DNA of 64,000 nucleotides from Nocardia salmonicida NBRC 13393. GTDB lineage: Bacteria > Actinomycetota > Actinomycetes > Mycobacteriales > Mycobacteriaceae. Location of the stretch: the NCBI RefSeq assembly GCF_001613085.1, contig NZ_BDBR01000046.1, positions 19,213 through 83,212 of the forward strand, in the 5' to 3' direction. A program made the position numbers and the translations under genes. Each line of letters starts with the position of its first letter. The stretch's first letter is position 1. Shown here one piece after another: positions 45,049 to 53,403 of the stretch. The notes under the pieces are model-generated. The model was not told the DNA's origin. It saw only the letters and a list, made by a program, of their open reading frames with translations, and ran no database searches.

Positions 45049-45372
45049 GTGGTCACTCACCGGTCTACCCGCCCGAGCTGGCTTTCCTGGGACAACTACT
45101 TCGTCGGCGTCGGCGGCCTGGTCCTCGGCCTGTGCTTCGGCACCTGCGCCGCGCTGATCGCCGGGCCAGGACACAACCTCGCGGCGATCGCCCTCGTCGC
45201 GCTCGCCGTGATCTGCATCCTGCCCGCGCTGCTGCGCGCCCTCGGCGAACTGAGCGTGTGGGCGCGGCTGGCGATCCTGCTGATCGGCTTCGCGCTACTG
45301 CTACCCGCGATTCTGCTCAGCGGCGAGGTGCGCGACTGGGCGGCCGAGCGCTGGGAAAAGGCCTGGAACTAG
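45049..45372 (+). CDS. Small membrane protein of unknown function
   Basis: The 107-residue protein has three hydrophobic helices (about residues 18-38, 45-63 and 72-90) and an amphipathic end (RDWAAERWEKAWN). No family is recognised. It begins at a GTG 19 bases after the MarR stop, so it may be co-transcribed. Its stop overlaps the stop of the convergent secreted-protein gene by four bases. Confidence 0.68.
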   Translation: MVTHRSTRPSWLSWDNYFVGVGGLVLGLCFGTCAALIAGPGHNLAAIALVALAVICILPALLRALGELSVWARLAILLIGFALLLPAILLSGEVRDWAAERWEKAWN

Positions 45373-45653
45373 ATGTTGCGCATCGGGATCGACAGCAGGA
45401 CGCGCAGGGTGTTGTGGATGAACTGCGCCGACTGCCAGGTGAGATAGGACGCGACCGCCGGATCGATCGACGCCGACGCGGCCGCCGACCCTGTCGCCGA
45501 GTTCGCGGATCCGCTGGCCGAGCCCGACGCCGAGCCCGAACCCGGAAGTGCGGCAGCGGTTCCCGCCGAACCGAGCAGGCCGATGGTCACCGCCGCCCCT
45601 ACCGCCGCGGCTCGAACGGCGTACAGCTTGGACGTTTCACGACCGGACAACAT
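45369..45653 (-). CDS. Small secreted Ser/Gly/Ala-rich protein
   Basis: The 94-residue product has a signal peptide (AVRAAAVGAAVTIGLLGSAGTAAA). A low-complexity spacer built on GSASGSASGSANSATGS follows, and a conserved-looking end, DPAVASYLTWQSAQFIHNTLRVLLSIP, resembles an amphipathic helix. Nothing identifies its function. It is convergent with the small membrane protein, sharing CTAG at the two stop codons. Confidence 0.7.
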   Translation of the reverse strand: MLSGRETSKLYAVRAAAVGAAVTIGLLGSAGTAAALPGSGSASGSASGSANSATGSAAASASIDPAVASYLTWQSAQFIHNTLRVLLSIPMRNI

Positions 45654-45972
45654 CAGATGAATCCCACTCTGTCGAAAAGCATTGCGAATGCCCAGTATTC
45701 ACACCAGAACTCACCGCCAAACCTGAATCGCCGGGATTGCCCCGATGTTCGGTTCGCACGGTGAGTTCGTCGGTGAGCCCGACCCCGGCTTTATGGTGCG
45801 CCACAGCAGGTGACAGCGCCAGACCACGATTATCGGGGCATTCACGTACAGACCGGACGGTTGGCAGCTGACGTCTGCTCGACCCCGGTCAGGTAGCCGC
45901 CGTGCCGCGGCGGAACACAACGACGCCGGGGTTCGCCACCTTCTCAGTGGCAGATCCCCGGCGCGGGTTCAT
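45654..45972. other. Intergenic region without convincing gene
   Basis: The region lies upstream of the small secreted protein and downstream of the DoxX-like gene. It includes a GTGAGTTCGTCGGTGAG stretch and short Arg/Pro-rich frames on both strands. None has a ribosome site or recognisable product. Confidence 0.45.
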
Positions 45973-46926
45973 CTATCGCCTCGACCACCGGCGTGCGGGA
46001 GCTGCGATCTCCTCACGCTCCCGTGCCGCGGCGGCCAATTCCGAGCCGCGTTCGCGGGCCGTCTCGACCAGAATCGTGCCTCGTTCGCGCGCGGCTTCGG
46101 CCAGCTCCGGCCCCTTTTCCTTGGCGACCTCGGCAATCTGAGCGCCGCGGGTTCGCGCGGCCTCGGCCACCTCGGGACCCCGGTCTTTCGCCACATCGAC
46201 CAGGTGCGCACCGCGGGTTCGCACAGCCTCGGCCACCTCGGGACCACGGTCCTTGGCGACCTCCACCAGGTGGGCACTGTGGTTGCGCACCGCGTCGGCC
46301 AGCTGCGGCCCCCGTTCGCGGGCGATCTCGGCCAGCGCGGCGCCGCGCTCGTTCGCGACCTCCGCCAGATGCGCGCCCTGCTCGTGGGCCACCTCGGCGA
46401 GATGCGCGCCACGAACCTTGGCCGCGGCGGCGATGGCGGCGCCTTCGGCCGCGATGCGGGGCTCCTCCCGCGAGAATGCCCGACGCGCCCGCCAGCCGAG
46501 CGACGGCTTACCCTCGGTGTCGGCAGCGGCGATCATCAGCCCGCCGAGCAACCCGAGGTCCTTCAAGAACCCCACCCGCTTCGCGGCCTTGCGGTCCGGG
46601 TCGCTCTCGGCCCAGAAGTCCTGCTCGGTGACGGTCCCCGGCACCACGGTCGCGGCGAGCACGAGGGCCGCGGGTCGCGGTGCCCGTCCACTGGCCAGCA
46701 ACAAGCCACCGACCACCTGCGCCGCGGAGTTGATTCGCACGAATTGACTCGGATCGTCGGGCACCCGCGCGGCCAGTGCGTCGGGCAGACCGGTCCTGCC
46801 CTTGTCGGCCAGCGCGTTCGCGGCGGCGGCGCGGGGCTTCTGATTCATCAACCCGTTCACTCCGGCGGCCACGAATGTGGTCCCCAGCAGCGCGCGAGCA
46901 ATGCGTCGAACAGGCTTGATCGGCAT
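45973..46926 (-). CDS. DoxX-like membrane protein with 11-residue repeat tail
   Basis: Residues 1-135 resemble a DoxX domain: RALLGTTFVAAGVNGLMNQKPRA, QVVGGLLLASG and VLAATVVPGTVTEQDFW, with about four helices. Residues 162-304 are thirteen 11-residue units of the form G-x-x-[LIV]-A-E-x-A-x-[ED]-R. A basic end RRWSRR follows. Hendecads of this kind form long amphipathic helices that lie on membranes or coil together. DoxX proteins are membrane redox-related proteins; the repeat tail is unusual. It is the only gene in its transcription unit. Confidence 0.83.
   Translation of the reverse strand: MPIKPVRRIARALLGTTFVAAGVNGLMNQKPRAAAANALADKGRTGLPDALAARVPDDPSQFVRINSAAQVVGGLLLASGRAPRPAALVLAATVVPGTVTEQDFWAESDPDRKAAKRVGFLKDLGLLGGLMIAAADTEGKPSLGWRARRAFSREEPRIAAEGAAIAAAAKVRGAHLAEVAHEQGAHLAEVANERGAALAEIARERGPQLADAVRNHSAHLVEVAKDRGPEVAEAVRTRGAHLVDVAKDRGPEVAEAARTRGAQIAEVAKEKGPELAEAARERGTILVETARERGSELAAAAREREEIAAPARRWSRR
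46015..46443 (-). repeat. Thirteen 33-bp coding repeats (hendecads)
   Basis: Units such as GAHLAEVANER, GPEVAEAVRTR, GPEVAEAARTR and GPELAEAARER follow one another without gaps. The two GPEVAEA-type units differ at few bases, which suggests fairly recent tandem duplication in addition to older ones. Confidence 0.9.
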
Positions 46927-47009
46927 CGTCGATCCCTTCGTGTCTACGACTGGGAAAACGGCTCCCTACATTCGACTACCCGGGTCTTGCCATCACAAAC
47001 GATGGACGA

Positions 47010-47027
47010 GACAGGGCATGCCCTGTC
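47010..47027. promoter_or_regulatory. 18-bp perfect palindrome upstream of methyltransferase gene
   Basis: GACAGGGCATGCCCTGTC is fully self-complementary. It lies 20 bases before the preferred GTG start and contains the alternative ATG at its centre. It could be an operator. Confidence 0.5.
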
Positions 47028-47047
47028 CAGTGACTACCGTCGACCGG

Positions 47048-47662
47048 GTGCCCGACAACACCGTCCAAGCCGCTTACACCGCCATCCACAACCTCTATAT
47101 CGAATCCTTCGGCTCGCCCACCGACCTCGACCCCGAAGACACCGCCTTCGCCGGCACCCACCTTTCCCCAGGCCCGGTCCTCGACCTGGGCTGTGGACCC
47201 GGTCACTTCACCAAATTCCTCACCGACGCGGGCATCCCCACCACCGGTGTGGACCTCGTCCCAGAATTCATCGCCCACGCCAGATCGGCCTATCCGAACA
47301 TCACGTTCGAACTCGGCTCGCTGCGAGCGCTCGACGCCCCCACCGAGTCCGTCCCCGGCATCCTCGCGTGGTTCTCCCTCATCCACATGGACCCCACCGA
47401 ACTTCCCGCCGTGCTCGCGGAATTCCACCGGGTGCTCACGCCGGGCGGCCGACTGGTGGTCGGCTTCTTCGAATCCACCGACCTGGTCGAACCCTTCCCG
47501 CACAAGGTGACCACGGCCTACCGCTGGCCGACCGACCACCTGTCCGCGACCCTGCGCGCAGCCGGATTCGCCGAACTCGACCGCCTCCACCACCCCGCAT
47601 CCGGAAACGTCCGGCCGCACGCGGCCCTGGCGGTCAGCAAGGTCCGCACAACTACCGTCTGA
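47048..47662 (+). CDS. SAM-dependent methyltransferase (class I)
   Basis: The 204-residue protein has motif I VLDLGCGPGHFTKFL (about residue 43), the acidic end of strand 2 in TTGVDLVPEFIAHA and motif III LTPGGRLVVGF. This is a Rossmann methyltransferase of the Methyltransf_25/11 kind, with unknown substrate. I prefer GTG 47048; ATG 47018 would add ten residues but lies inside a palindrome. The 3' end overlaps the convergent hydrolase gene by 11 bases. Confidence 0.85.
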   Translation: MPDNTVQAAYTAIHNLYIESFGSPTDLDPEDTAFAGTHLSPGPVLDLGCGPGHFTKFLTDAGIPTTGVDLVPEFIAHARSAYPNITFELGSLRALDAPTESVPGILAWFSLIHMDPTELPAVLAEFHRVLTPGGRLVVGFFESTDLVEPFPHKVTTAYRWPTDHLSATLRAAGFAELDRLHHPASGNVRPHAALAVSKVRTTTV

Positions 47663-49586
47663 CCTGATCCCACAGCCGCAGGTACACCTCGGCGCCGTGG
47701 AAGACGTCGGTCATGATCTCGGGGCCGCCGAGGATACGGACTGCTTCGAGCCAGTCGGCGTAGGTCCCGTAGGTCGCGGTGCCGTCGGTATTGATGTCGA
47801 ACGTTCGCTCGCCCCACTGCTCCCGGTCGAAGGTCACCTGACCGTCGTGCGAGACGAACGGATACCGCACGACATCGGCTCCCAGCGCCGCGCCCTGGCC
47901 GGCGATGCCGTTCATGTCCGAGCCGAAGCCGAAGCCGAAATCGCTGTTCGGCCGAGGCGCGGCCTTGGCTTCGCGCCAGGCATTCACGAAACCGGCTGGG
48001 CCACCAGCGTAGGGAGTCACGAAACCGCCTGCGGCATAGACGCGTTCGGTGGTGCGGGTCGAGTCCCAGCCGTGCGAGGACAGCACGCCCGCGTAGTCAC
48101 GCTTTTCGATGATGGACATGACTTCGTCCGCGGTGGCTTCGCTCAGATGATCGACTTCGATGAGGAAGCCGTGATCGATCATCCGGTTGATCAGGTACGC
48201 GCCCAACTCGGTCAGACCGCGGGCATTGCAATGCGACCCCGCCGGGTACAGCGGCAACGGTGCGCCGCCGAGCAGCGGCCCGGTGAGATTCGCAAGGAAT
48301 TGATTGATATGACCGGCGATGGGCGCCGAGATCTGAGTGCTGTCCTGTTCGGCGCCGGAGCACGGCTGCACGTTCCAGAACGTGCCGGTTTGCATGAAAT
48401 TGCCCGCGTTCACCAGCAGGCCGGTGACGTCGTGGTCCATCTTGGTGCCGCCGAAGGCGTTGTCGAATTTGTGGACGGGGAAGAAGCTGCTGACTCCGAT
48501 GCTCCTGAGCTCGGTCAGCCAGCGGTCGACATCGGCGCGGCCGCACTCGGGTTGTCCGAGAAAGACTCCGCATCCCATCGGGTCGGACAGCTCCATCCCG
48601 AGCACGACGGCGAGTTTGCCCGACGCGGCGACCCGGCGCGCTTCGCCCGGTTCGGTGACGATCCGAAAGAAGCCTTGTCCGGGCCCACCTGCCTGAGCAT
48701 CGATGTAGTCCTGCAGTCCGCGCAGGCTGTTCGCCTGCAGACGTACGGAAGCCATATCGTCGCAAGGGTTTCGGCGGTCGGTCAGCATGGTGCACAGTGA
48801 CTCGTTGTCGACCAGGTCGACCGTCATCACTCGCAGCCCCGCCTTCCACGAGCGCTCGATGCTGGTCCAGTAGGTGCCTTCCGCGGTGAGCACGGAGGGC
48901 TTGGGCCAGTCCCGGAAGGTGGGCCAGCCACGGGTATCGGCGCCGTGGAACGGTTCACCATAGTCGAGGAAGTCGGCGACCAGACCGTTGGTGCCGGTGC
49001 GATATTGCGCGCAATCGGGCAGGGCGGAGGTCACCCCATAGGGATGCCATGGGCGGCCGCAGTGGAAGTTTCCGCCCATGAACTCATAGGCGGTCACATG
49101 CGCGTGCGCGTCTATGGCGCCCACGATCGCGCCGTCCGCGCCGACGCTGGGGCCCGGCGTTCCCACCGCACCGGTTCGGGCCTCGGGAAAGTCCGCGCAA
49201 CCGGTATCGGCGACGAAGTCGGCGGGCGTGCTGGTCGTCGACGCGGCATTGGTGAGAGTGAAACCGCCTGCGCCGGAACCATCTACCTTCCACACCGCGG
49301 CGGGTGACGGATTCTTCGCGGGGACGATCGACCCCGCCGATGCTTCCAGCACCTCACGATTGCGCCCGTAGAGGAGGTATTCGCCGAGTGCTGTCGCGCG
49401 CATCCGATAGGGCCCCGACGCCGGAACCAGCGGTCCGGCGGGAGTGGTGATCCGGTAGCAGCCGTCGACCAGCGAATAGCGGGTCTGGTCCGGGGCCGCG
49501 GTCGCCCACCCCGAGCAGCCGGGCACGGCGAGCCCCGCGACCGCCAGGATGGCCGCTGCTGACAAGCGAAAGATGTTCGGATACAA
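47652..49586 (-). CDS. Secreted metallo-dependent hydrolase (membrane-dipeptidase / amidohydrolase-like)
   Basis: The 644-residue protein has a signal peptide with a possible lipobox (LAVPGC, Cys24) and an N-terminal domain of about 130 residues. The barrel contains the metal motif IDAHAHVTAYE (about 158), FLIEVDHLSEATADEVMSIIE and GVLSSHGWDSTRT. These resemble dipeptidase M19 and amidohydrolase metal sites. It probably acts on peptides or amides outside the cell. TTG 49586 seems to be the start. A BlaI-type operator-like sequence lies 74-88 bases upstream, suggesting control by the adjacent BlaI. Confidence 0.78.
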   Translation of the reverse strand: MYPNIFRLSAAAILAVAGLAVPGCSGWATAAPDQTRYSLVDGCYRITTPAGPLVPASGPYRMRATALGEYLLYGRNREVLEASAGSIVPAKNPSPAAVWKVDGSGAGGFTLTNAASTTSTPADFVADTGCADFPEARTGAVGTPGPSVGADGAIVGAIDAHAHVTAYEFMGGNFHCGRPWHPYGVTSALPDCAQYRTGTNGLVADFLDYGEPFHGADTRGWPTFRDWPKPSVLTAEGTYWTSIERSWKAGLRVMTVDLVDNESLCTMLTDRRNPCDDMASVRLQANSLRGLQDYIDAQAGGPGQGFFRIVTEPGEARRVAASGKLAVVLGMELSDPMGCGVFLGQPECGRADVDRWLTELRSIGVSSFFPVHKFDNAFGGTKMDHDVTGLLVNAGNFMQTGTFWNVQPCSGAEQDSTQISAPIAGHINQFLANLTGPLLGGAPLPLYPAGSHCNARGLTELGAYLINRMIDHGFLIEVDHLSEATADEVMSIIEKRDYAGVLSSHGWDSTRTTERVYAAGGFVTPYAGGPAGFVNAWREAKAAPRPNSDFGFGFGSDMNGIAGQGAALGADVVRYPFVSHDGQVTFDREQWGERTFDINTDGTATYGTYADWLEAVRILGGPEIMTDVFHGAEVYLRLWDQVRR

Positions 49587-49659
49587 GGGTTCCCATTTCT
49601 GACCTAGAACTGTTTCACATTTGACGCGAACGATGGGTGCGCGCCCTTTCGGTCAAAAT

Positions 49660-49674
49660 ACTATGGAACATAGT
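49660..49674. promoter_or_regulatory. BlaI-type operator-like site upstream of the secreted hydrolase
   Basis: ACTATG-GAA-CATAGT is a perfect 6+3+6 inverted repeat. Its half-site ACTATG recurs in the site upstream of blaI (51036-51050). It sits 74-88 bases before the start of the hydrolase gene, between it and the 3' end of the M56 gene. Confidence 0.65.
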
Positions 49675-49689
49675 TTTTCGTGTCGGTTC

Positions 49690-50640
49690 TCAGACCATGA
49701 GCAAGCACACCATCGCCGCGCTCAGCCCGACCACGACGACCGACGCGACGGGCGCGAGCAACATCGTCACGAACAGCATCGCCGTCGCCGTGCGACGTGC
49801 CGCCGAACGGGACTCCGGCGCGGCCCCCAAGCACTTCAGCCGCATCGCCAGTGATTCGTCGACCAAACGCAGCGGTGACGTCGGCGTGGTCGCGCCGTGC
49901 GCGGCAACCGTGTGCAGCGCGGCCGAGAGAGCGCGGGGGTCGGTCGAGGTCGCGGCCGCGCGATCGGCGGCGAACTCGACAAGGGTGGTCATCGCGGCCG
50001 GGGCGGCGGCGAACAGCGGAATCCACGAAAAAGCTTGGGCGAGAACCTGACAGGCGCCGACGATGTGGTGGTGGAACCCGCGTAGATGCGCGTGTTCGTG
50101 CGCGAGCACGGCACGCCACTGCGTGTCGGTGAGACAGCGCTCCAGACCGTCGGTGACCACGACGAAGCCGCCGCGCCCCGCGACGCTGTAGGCCAGCGGA
50201 ACCGAGTGCTCGAGCCGCACCAGCTTCCCGCCGACGGCATCGACGCGGCCCACGATCTCCACCAACTCCCGGTGCCTGCGACGCAGCGCCGCCGTGCGCC
50301 CCCGGTGCCCGACGACGGTTCGCGCCAGCTGCCCGGTCGGCACGATCATGCCGATCACCGCGACCGGCATGATCAGCCCCGCCGTCATGGTGACGACCGT
50401 GGGCTCGACCGCGGCCAAGCTCGCCACCCACCTGCCCGCGGACAGATTGCCCGGCGGATCACCCGGCCAGGCCAACGCCACCAATGCCAGCACGCCGCAC
50501 CCGATGGTGGCGGCGACCGCACCCAACCACGCCGTCATCCCGACGGCCGGGGCAGCGGTGAAATCGATGCGCGCGAGCGCTGCGGGAACGAGCACCGCCA
50601 ACGCGATACCCGCGGCCAGGAGCGCCGTGATGAGGATCAT
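49690..50640 (-). CDS. M56 family membrane metallopeptidase (BlaR-like sensor)
   Basis: The 316-residue protein has membrane helices near residues 3-22, 33-58, 85-105, about 210 and at the C-terminus. The zinc protease motif HEHAH is in VLAHEHAHLRGFHHH (about residue 180). Like the mycobacterial BlaR (Rv1845c), it lacks the extracellular penicillin-binding domain of staphylococcal BlaR1. It should cleave or trigger cleavage of the partner BlaI repressor. The start overlaps blaI by ATGA, so the two are coupled. Confidence 0.9.
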   Translation of the reverse strand: MILITALLAAGIALAVLVPAALARIDFTAAPAVGMTAWLGAVAATIGCGVLALVALAWPGDPPGNLSAGRWVASLAAVEPTVVTMTAGLIMPVAVIGMIVPTGQLARTVVGHRGRTAALRRRHRELVEIVGRVDAVGGKLVRLEHSVPLAYSVAGRGGFVVVTDGLERCLTDTQWRAVLAHEHAHLRGFHHHIVGACQVLAQAFSWIPLFAAAPAAMTTLVEFAADRAAATSTDPRALSAALHTVAAHGATTPTSPLRLVDESLAMRLKCLGAAPESRSAARRTATAMLFVTMLLAPVASVVVVGLSAAMVCLLMV

Positions 50641-50993
50641 GGTCCGTCGGCGAGGCCGCGGCGCAGCGCCTCGACCTCGCGCTCGCTGGCGGTGCTCACC
50701 AGGTGCAACAGCACCGCGGAGGAATCGGGACTGGCGTCGAGGATTTCGCGCAGCAGATCCGTGGTCGCCTCGGCTCTGGTTCGGGTGGGCCGGTAACGAT
50801 AGGACCGGCCGATCTTCTCCCGCTGAACCCAGCGCTTCTCCCACAGATGCGTCACCACCGTCAACACCGTGGTGTAGGCGGGAGTCCGATCGTCGCTGTC
50901 CAGCCGCTCGACCAGATCATGCACCGACAGCGCGTCGGAACTGTCCCACAGCACCGCCATCACCTGGCTCTCGAGCGCACCCAGGCCCTTCAT
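50637..50993 (-). CDS. blaI: BlaI/MecI-type winged-helix repressor
   Basis: The 118-residue protein begins GALESQVMAVLWDSSDALSVHDLVE and contains YTTVLTVVTHLWEKRWVQREKIGRSYRYRP, the BlaI/MecI/CopY winged helix. The C-terminal dimer region follows. It should repress its own operon and other genes until inactivated by the M56 protease. GAGGGGG gives spacing to ATG 50993. A near-palindrome of the ACTATG type lies 43-57 bases upstream. No beta-lactamase gene is in the window. Confidence 0.9.
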   Translation of the reverse strand: MKGLGALESQVMAVLWDSSDALSVHDLVERLDSDDRTPAYTTVLTVVTHLWEKRWVQREKIGRSYRYRPTRTRAEATTDLLREILDASPDSSAVLLHLVSTASEREVEALRRGLADGP

Positions 50994-51035
50994 CACGCCC
51001 CCTCGCCCGAGCATTCACGTCCGGCTGCCCAATTT

Positions 51036-51050
51036 ACTGTTCCGCATAGT
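51036..51050. promoter_or_regulatory. BlaI-type operator-like site upstream of blaI
   Basis: ACTGTTCCGCATAGT (reverse ACTATGCGGAACAGT) shares the half-site ACTATG, length and 3-base centre with the perfect palindrome at 49660-49674. The second half is degenerate. Confidence 0.6.
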
Positions 51051-51068
51051 TTTCGGGTCGAAACCGCG

Positions 51069-51590
51069 TCAGTTGTCGACGGCGTCAGCGATCCGCCGAG
51101 CGGCCTCGGCGGGCGTGATGTCGGAGGTATCGACAACCTCTGCCTCGCTGTGCAGCCAGGTACGCGCGGCCTCCGCGTAGGGCTCGAGGTACTGAAGTCG
51201 GAAAGACGAGGGGCCGAGAACGGTGTCACCCTCGATCCGCCCACGGAGGGTGTCCTGGTCGGCGTGCAGGACGAAGTGCCGGACGGGTATCGCATGCCGC
51301 GCCAGCCCGGTGCTGATCTCCCGCCAATACTGCTCGACCAGCACGGTCATCGGCATCACCAGTGTGCCGCCCGTGTAGTCGAGAATGTGGCGGGCGGTCT
51401 CGACCACCAGCGGTCGCCACGGTGGCCAGTGCTGAAAGTTGTTCGTCGCGGGCAGCCCCGGCGTGACGTCCATGAGCGTCTCACCGACCTTCTCGGCGTC
51501 GAACACCCGCGAATCCGGGATCAGCTTCTGCACGAGCGCACCGGTCGTCGTCTTACCCGCGCCGTGGGTGCCGTTGAGCCAGACGATCAC
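51069..51590 (-). CDS. P-loop NTPase / small-molecule kinase-like protein
   Basis: The 173-residue protein has Walker A GTHGAGKTTT (residues 7-16), a FDAEKVGETL segment and VRHFVLHADQDTLRGRIEGD, the lid-like region of nucleoside-kinase or tunicamycin-resistance-like proteins. The substrate is unknown. I use GTG 51590, which puts the P-loop at the usual distance from the N-terminus. It is transcribed in the same direction as blaI but is separated from it by the blaI promoter. Confidence 0.82.
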   Translation of the reverse strand: MIVWLNGTHGAGKTTTGALVQKLIPDSRVFDAEKVGETLMDVTPGLPATNNFQHWPPWRPLVVETARHILDYTGGTLVMPMTVLVEQYWREISTGLARHAIPVRHFVLHADQDTLRGRIEGDTVLGPSSFRLQYLEPYAEAARTWLHSEAEVVDTSDITPAEAARRIADAVDN

Positions 51591-51664
51591 AGCTCCGGAC
51601 CCTAGCAGGAGCGTGGAACTGCCGCGGGCCGCCAGATTCTGCCGGCCGATCGAGCAGGCGGGCC

Positions 51665-52621
51665 TCAGGCGGCGAGGGCCAGCTGAGCGCGCTCGGGGCG
51701 GTCGACGTTGGCTGCTCGGCCGACCAGCCGGGCGATGGCCTCGGCGACCTGCGCGGGCTGTTCGAGGATCACCGAGTGGCCCGCGGCGTCGATCTGCACG
51801 AAGTCTGCGTAGTCGACGGCGGCGGCCATGGCGACCGAGTGAGACGGGGGCGTCATCAGGTCGGCGGAGCCGCACAGGATCATGGTGGGGACGGTCGAGA
51901 GCGTGGCCAGGGCGGCGGTGCGGTCGAAGGTCTTGAAGGCGCTCAGGAAGGTCGCCATGGTCACGATCGACGTCGCGTTGTGCATCGCCTCGGCCAGCGC
52001 CAGCACGCGCTGACTGACCTTGCGATCGCCGAACTCGGCGGTGCGCACGACCGGGGCGAAAACCTTGCAGGCCAGTACCTTCGCGTGCTGCATCAGACGC
52101 GGTGCGCGCCGAACCGCGGCCTGGAAAACAGGGACGATCGGGTTGTGCAGCAGTCGGCCGAAGCCGGCGTCGGCCAGCCCGCTCGCGGCGGTGGCGACGA
52201 GCCCGACGCCGACGATGCGGGTCCCGACCTCGTGCCGGTACTGGTCGACGTAGGTCAGCACGGTCATGCCACCCATCGAATGCCCGACCAGCACGACCGG
52301 CCCGGCCGGGGCGACGGCGTCGAGCACGTCGTGCAGATCATGACCGAGCTGTTCGATGTTGTAGGTCTTCCTCGACGCCGCAGCGGAGTCACCGTGCCCG
52401 CGATGGTCGTAGCACACGACCTTGGCGCCGGTGTGCTCGCGCAGCAGCGCGTCCCGCACATCCGTCCACGACTCGGTCCGCAGGCAATGTCCGTGGATGA
52501 GGACAACCGTCATGTGCGCATCCCGCGCACCGTACTCACGAACCGCGAGCTCCACGCCGTCACCGGTCGACACCGAAACACGACGCTCGGCTGAGCGGGC
52601 AAGTGTGCTGATGTTCGACAT
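51665..52621 (-). CDS. Alpha/beta-hydrolase
   Basis: The 318-residue protein has the oxyanion region VVLIHGHCLRTESW, nucleophile elbow VGHSMGGMT (Ser about residue 123), acid in CGSADLMTP and catalytic His in DAAGHSVILEQP. The lid region (about 155-235) is helical. Esterase, lipase or epoxide-hydrolase-like functions are possible, and the substrate is not predictable. GGAGG lies upstream of ATG 52621. Confidence 0.87.
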   Translation of the reverse strand: MSNISTLARSAERRVSVSTGDGVELAVREYGARDAHMTVVLIHGHCLRTESWTDVRDALLREHTGAKVVCYDHRGHGDSAAASRKTYNIEQLGHDLHDVLDAVAPAGPVVLVGHSMGGMTVLTYVDQYRHEVGTRIVGVGLVATAASGLADAGFGRLLHNPIVPVFQAAVRRAPRLMQHAKVLACKVFAPVVRTAEFGDRKVSQRVLALAEAMHNATSIVTMATFLSAFKTFDRTAALATLSTVPTMILCGSADLMTPPSHSVAMAAAVDYADFVQIDAAGHSVILEQPAQVAEAIARLVGRAANVDRPERAQLALAA

Positions 52622-52749
52622 CGGAGCCTCCGGTTCGCGTGTGGTGACAACATCCACTCTGCGCCGAATCGGGGCCCCTCATCAGGGCCCCGAGTACTGA
52701 GCCGGCTCCCCCGAGGGTGCACAGAACACCACCTTGGTGTCGCGGCGCG

Positions 52750-53283
52750 TCAGCTCCGTATTCCGGCGGGAACGTCGATCGCGTCGAGGTCCTCTTCGAC
52801 GGCGGTTCCAGCGGCGACAGCGACGCCGTGCAGGTAGGTCAGCTCACTGTCCTGCGCGTAATCCGGGTCGACCTCCGCACTCACCTGCAGCAGGCCGCCG
52901 GGCGCGGTGTTGCTGAGCTGCGCGAGGCGCGCGTGCTCGGCCGCGGGCAGCGACGCGATATGCGCTCGGATATGTGGGTTCACACCCTCGTGGATCAACG
53001 GCACGCGAGCGGCGTGGCCGATGAGTCGGAACGAGGGCTGTTCGATGATCCGGGCATCCATGGCGGTGCTCCCTTCGACGGTCAGGCGGAACCTGAGTTG
53101 CGATTGACTTCGAAGGGGGCCGCCGTCGCGTCGCACATCAGCGGGCCGTACGCCGTGAACAGCACGGAACGCTCGCCCGAATGCCTCGGTCGACCCGTAC
53201 CCGTACCCGTACCGGACGGCGATCGTCAGCCGAAGACCTGCGCGCCCGATGCTTTCTGCCCGATCCGATCGGGTGCCGCACAC
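52750..53283 (-). pseudogene. Remnant of an AraC-family regulator with GyrI-like domain
   Basis: The translation contains the second AraC HTH (IAVRYGYGYGSTEAFGRAFRAVHG, PADVRRDG). A GyrI-like effector-binding domain follows (MDARIIEQPSFRLIGHAARVPL, LQVSAEVDPDYAQDSEL). The first HTH is missing, and the protein stops after IDVPAG, where the GyrI domain should continue for about 50 residues. A 6-base tandem repeat (CCCGTA, three copies near 53195-53215) inserts an extra Tyr-Gly in the HTH. It is best read as a decaying gene, though an internal start at MDARI could still make a small GyrI protein. Confidence 0.7.
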
Positions 53284-53403
53284 TGGTGCGCTCGCATACG
53301 AAAATCGCCTTCCGACACACCTTTTCGGCGGAAGGCACGGATTCGAACTATTGACGGACCTCGGCGAGGCGAGTCCCGCGCGACAGCGGGTGTGGTGAGC
53401 GGG

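Noticed and set aside
53339..53349. GGATTCGAACT, similar to a reverse tRNA T-arm
   Set aside because: No stems for an acceptor, anticodon or D arm can be formed around it.
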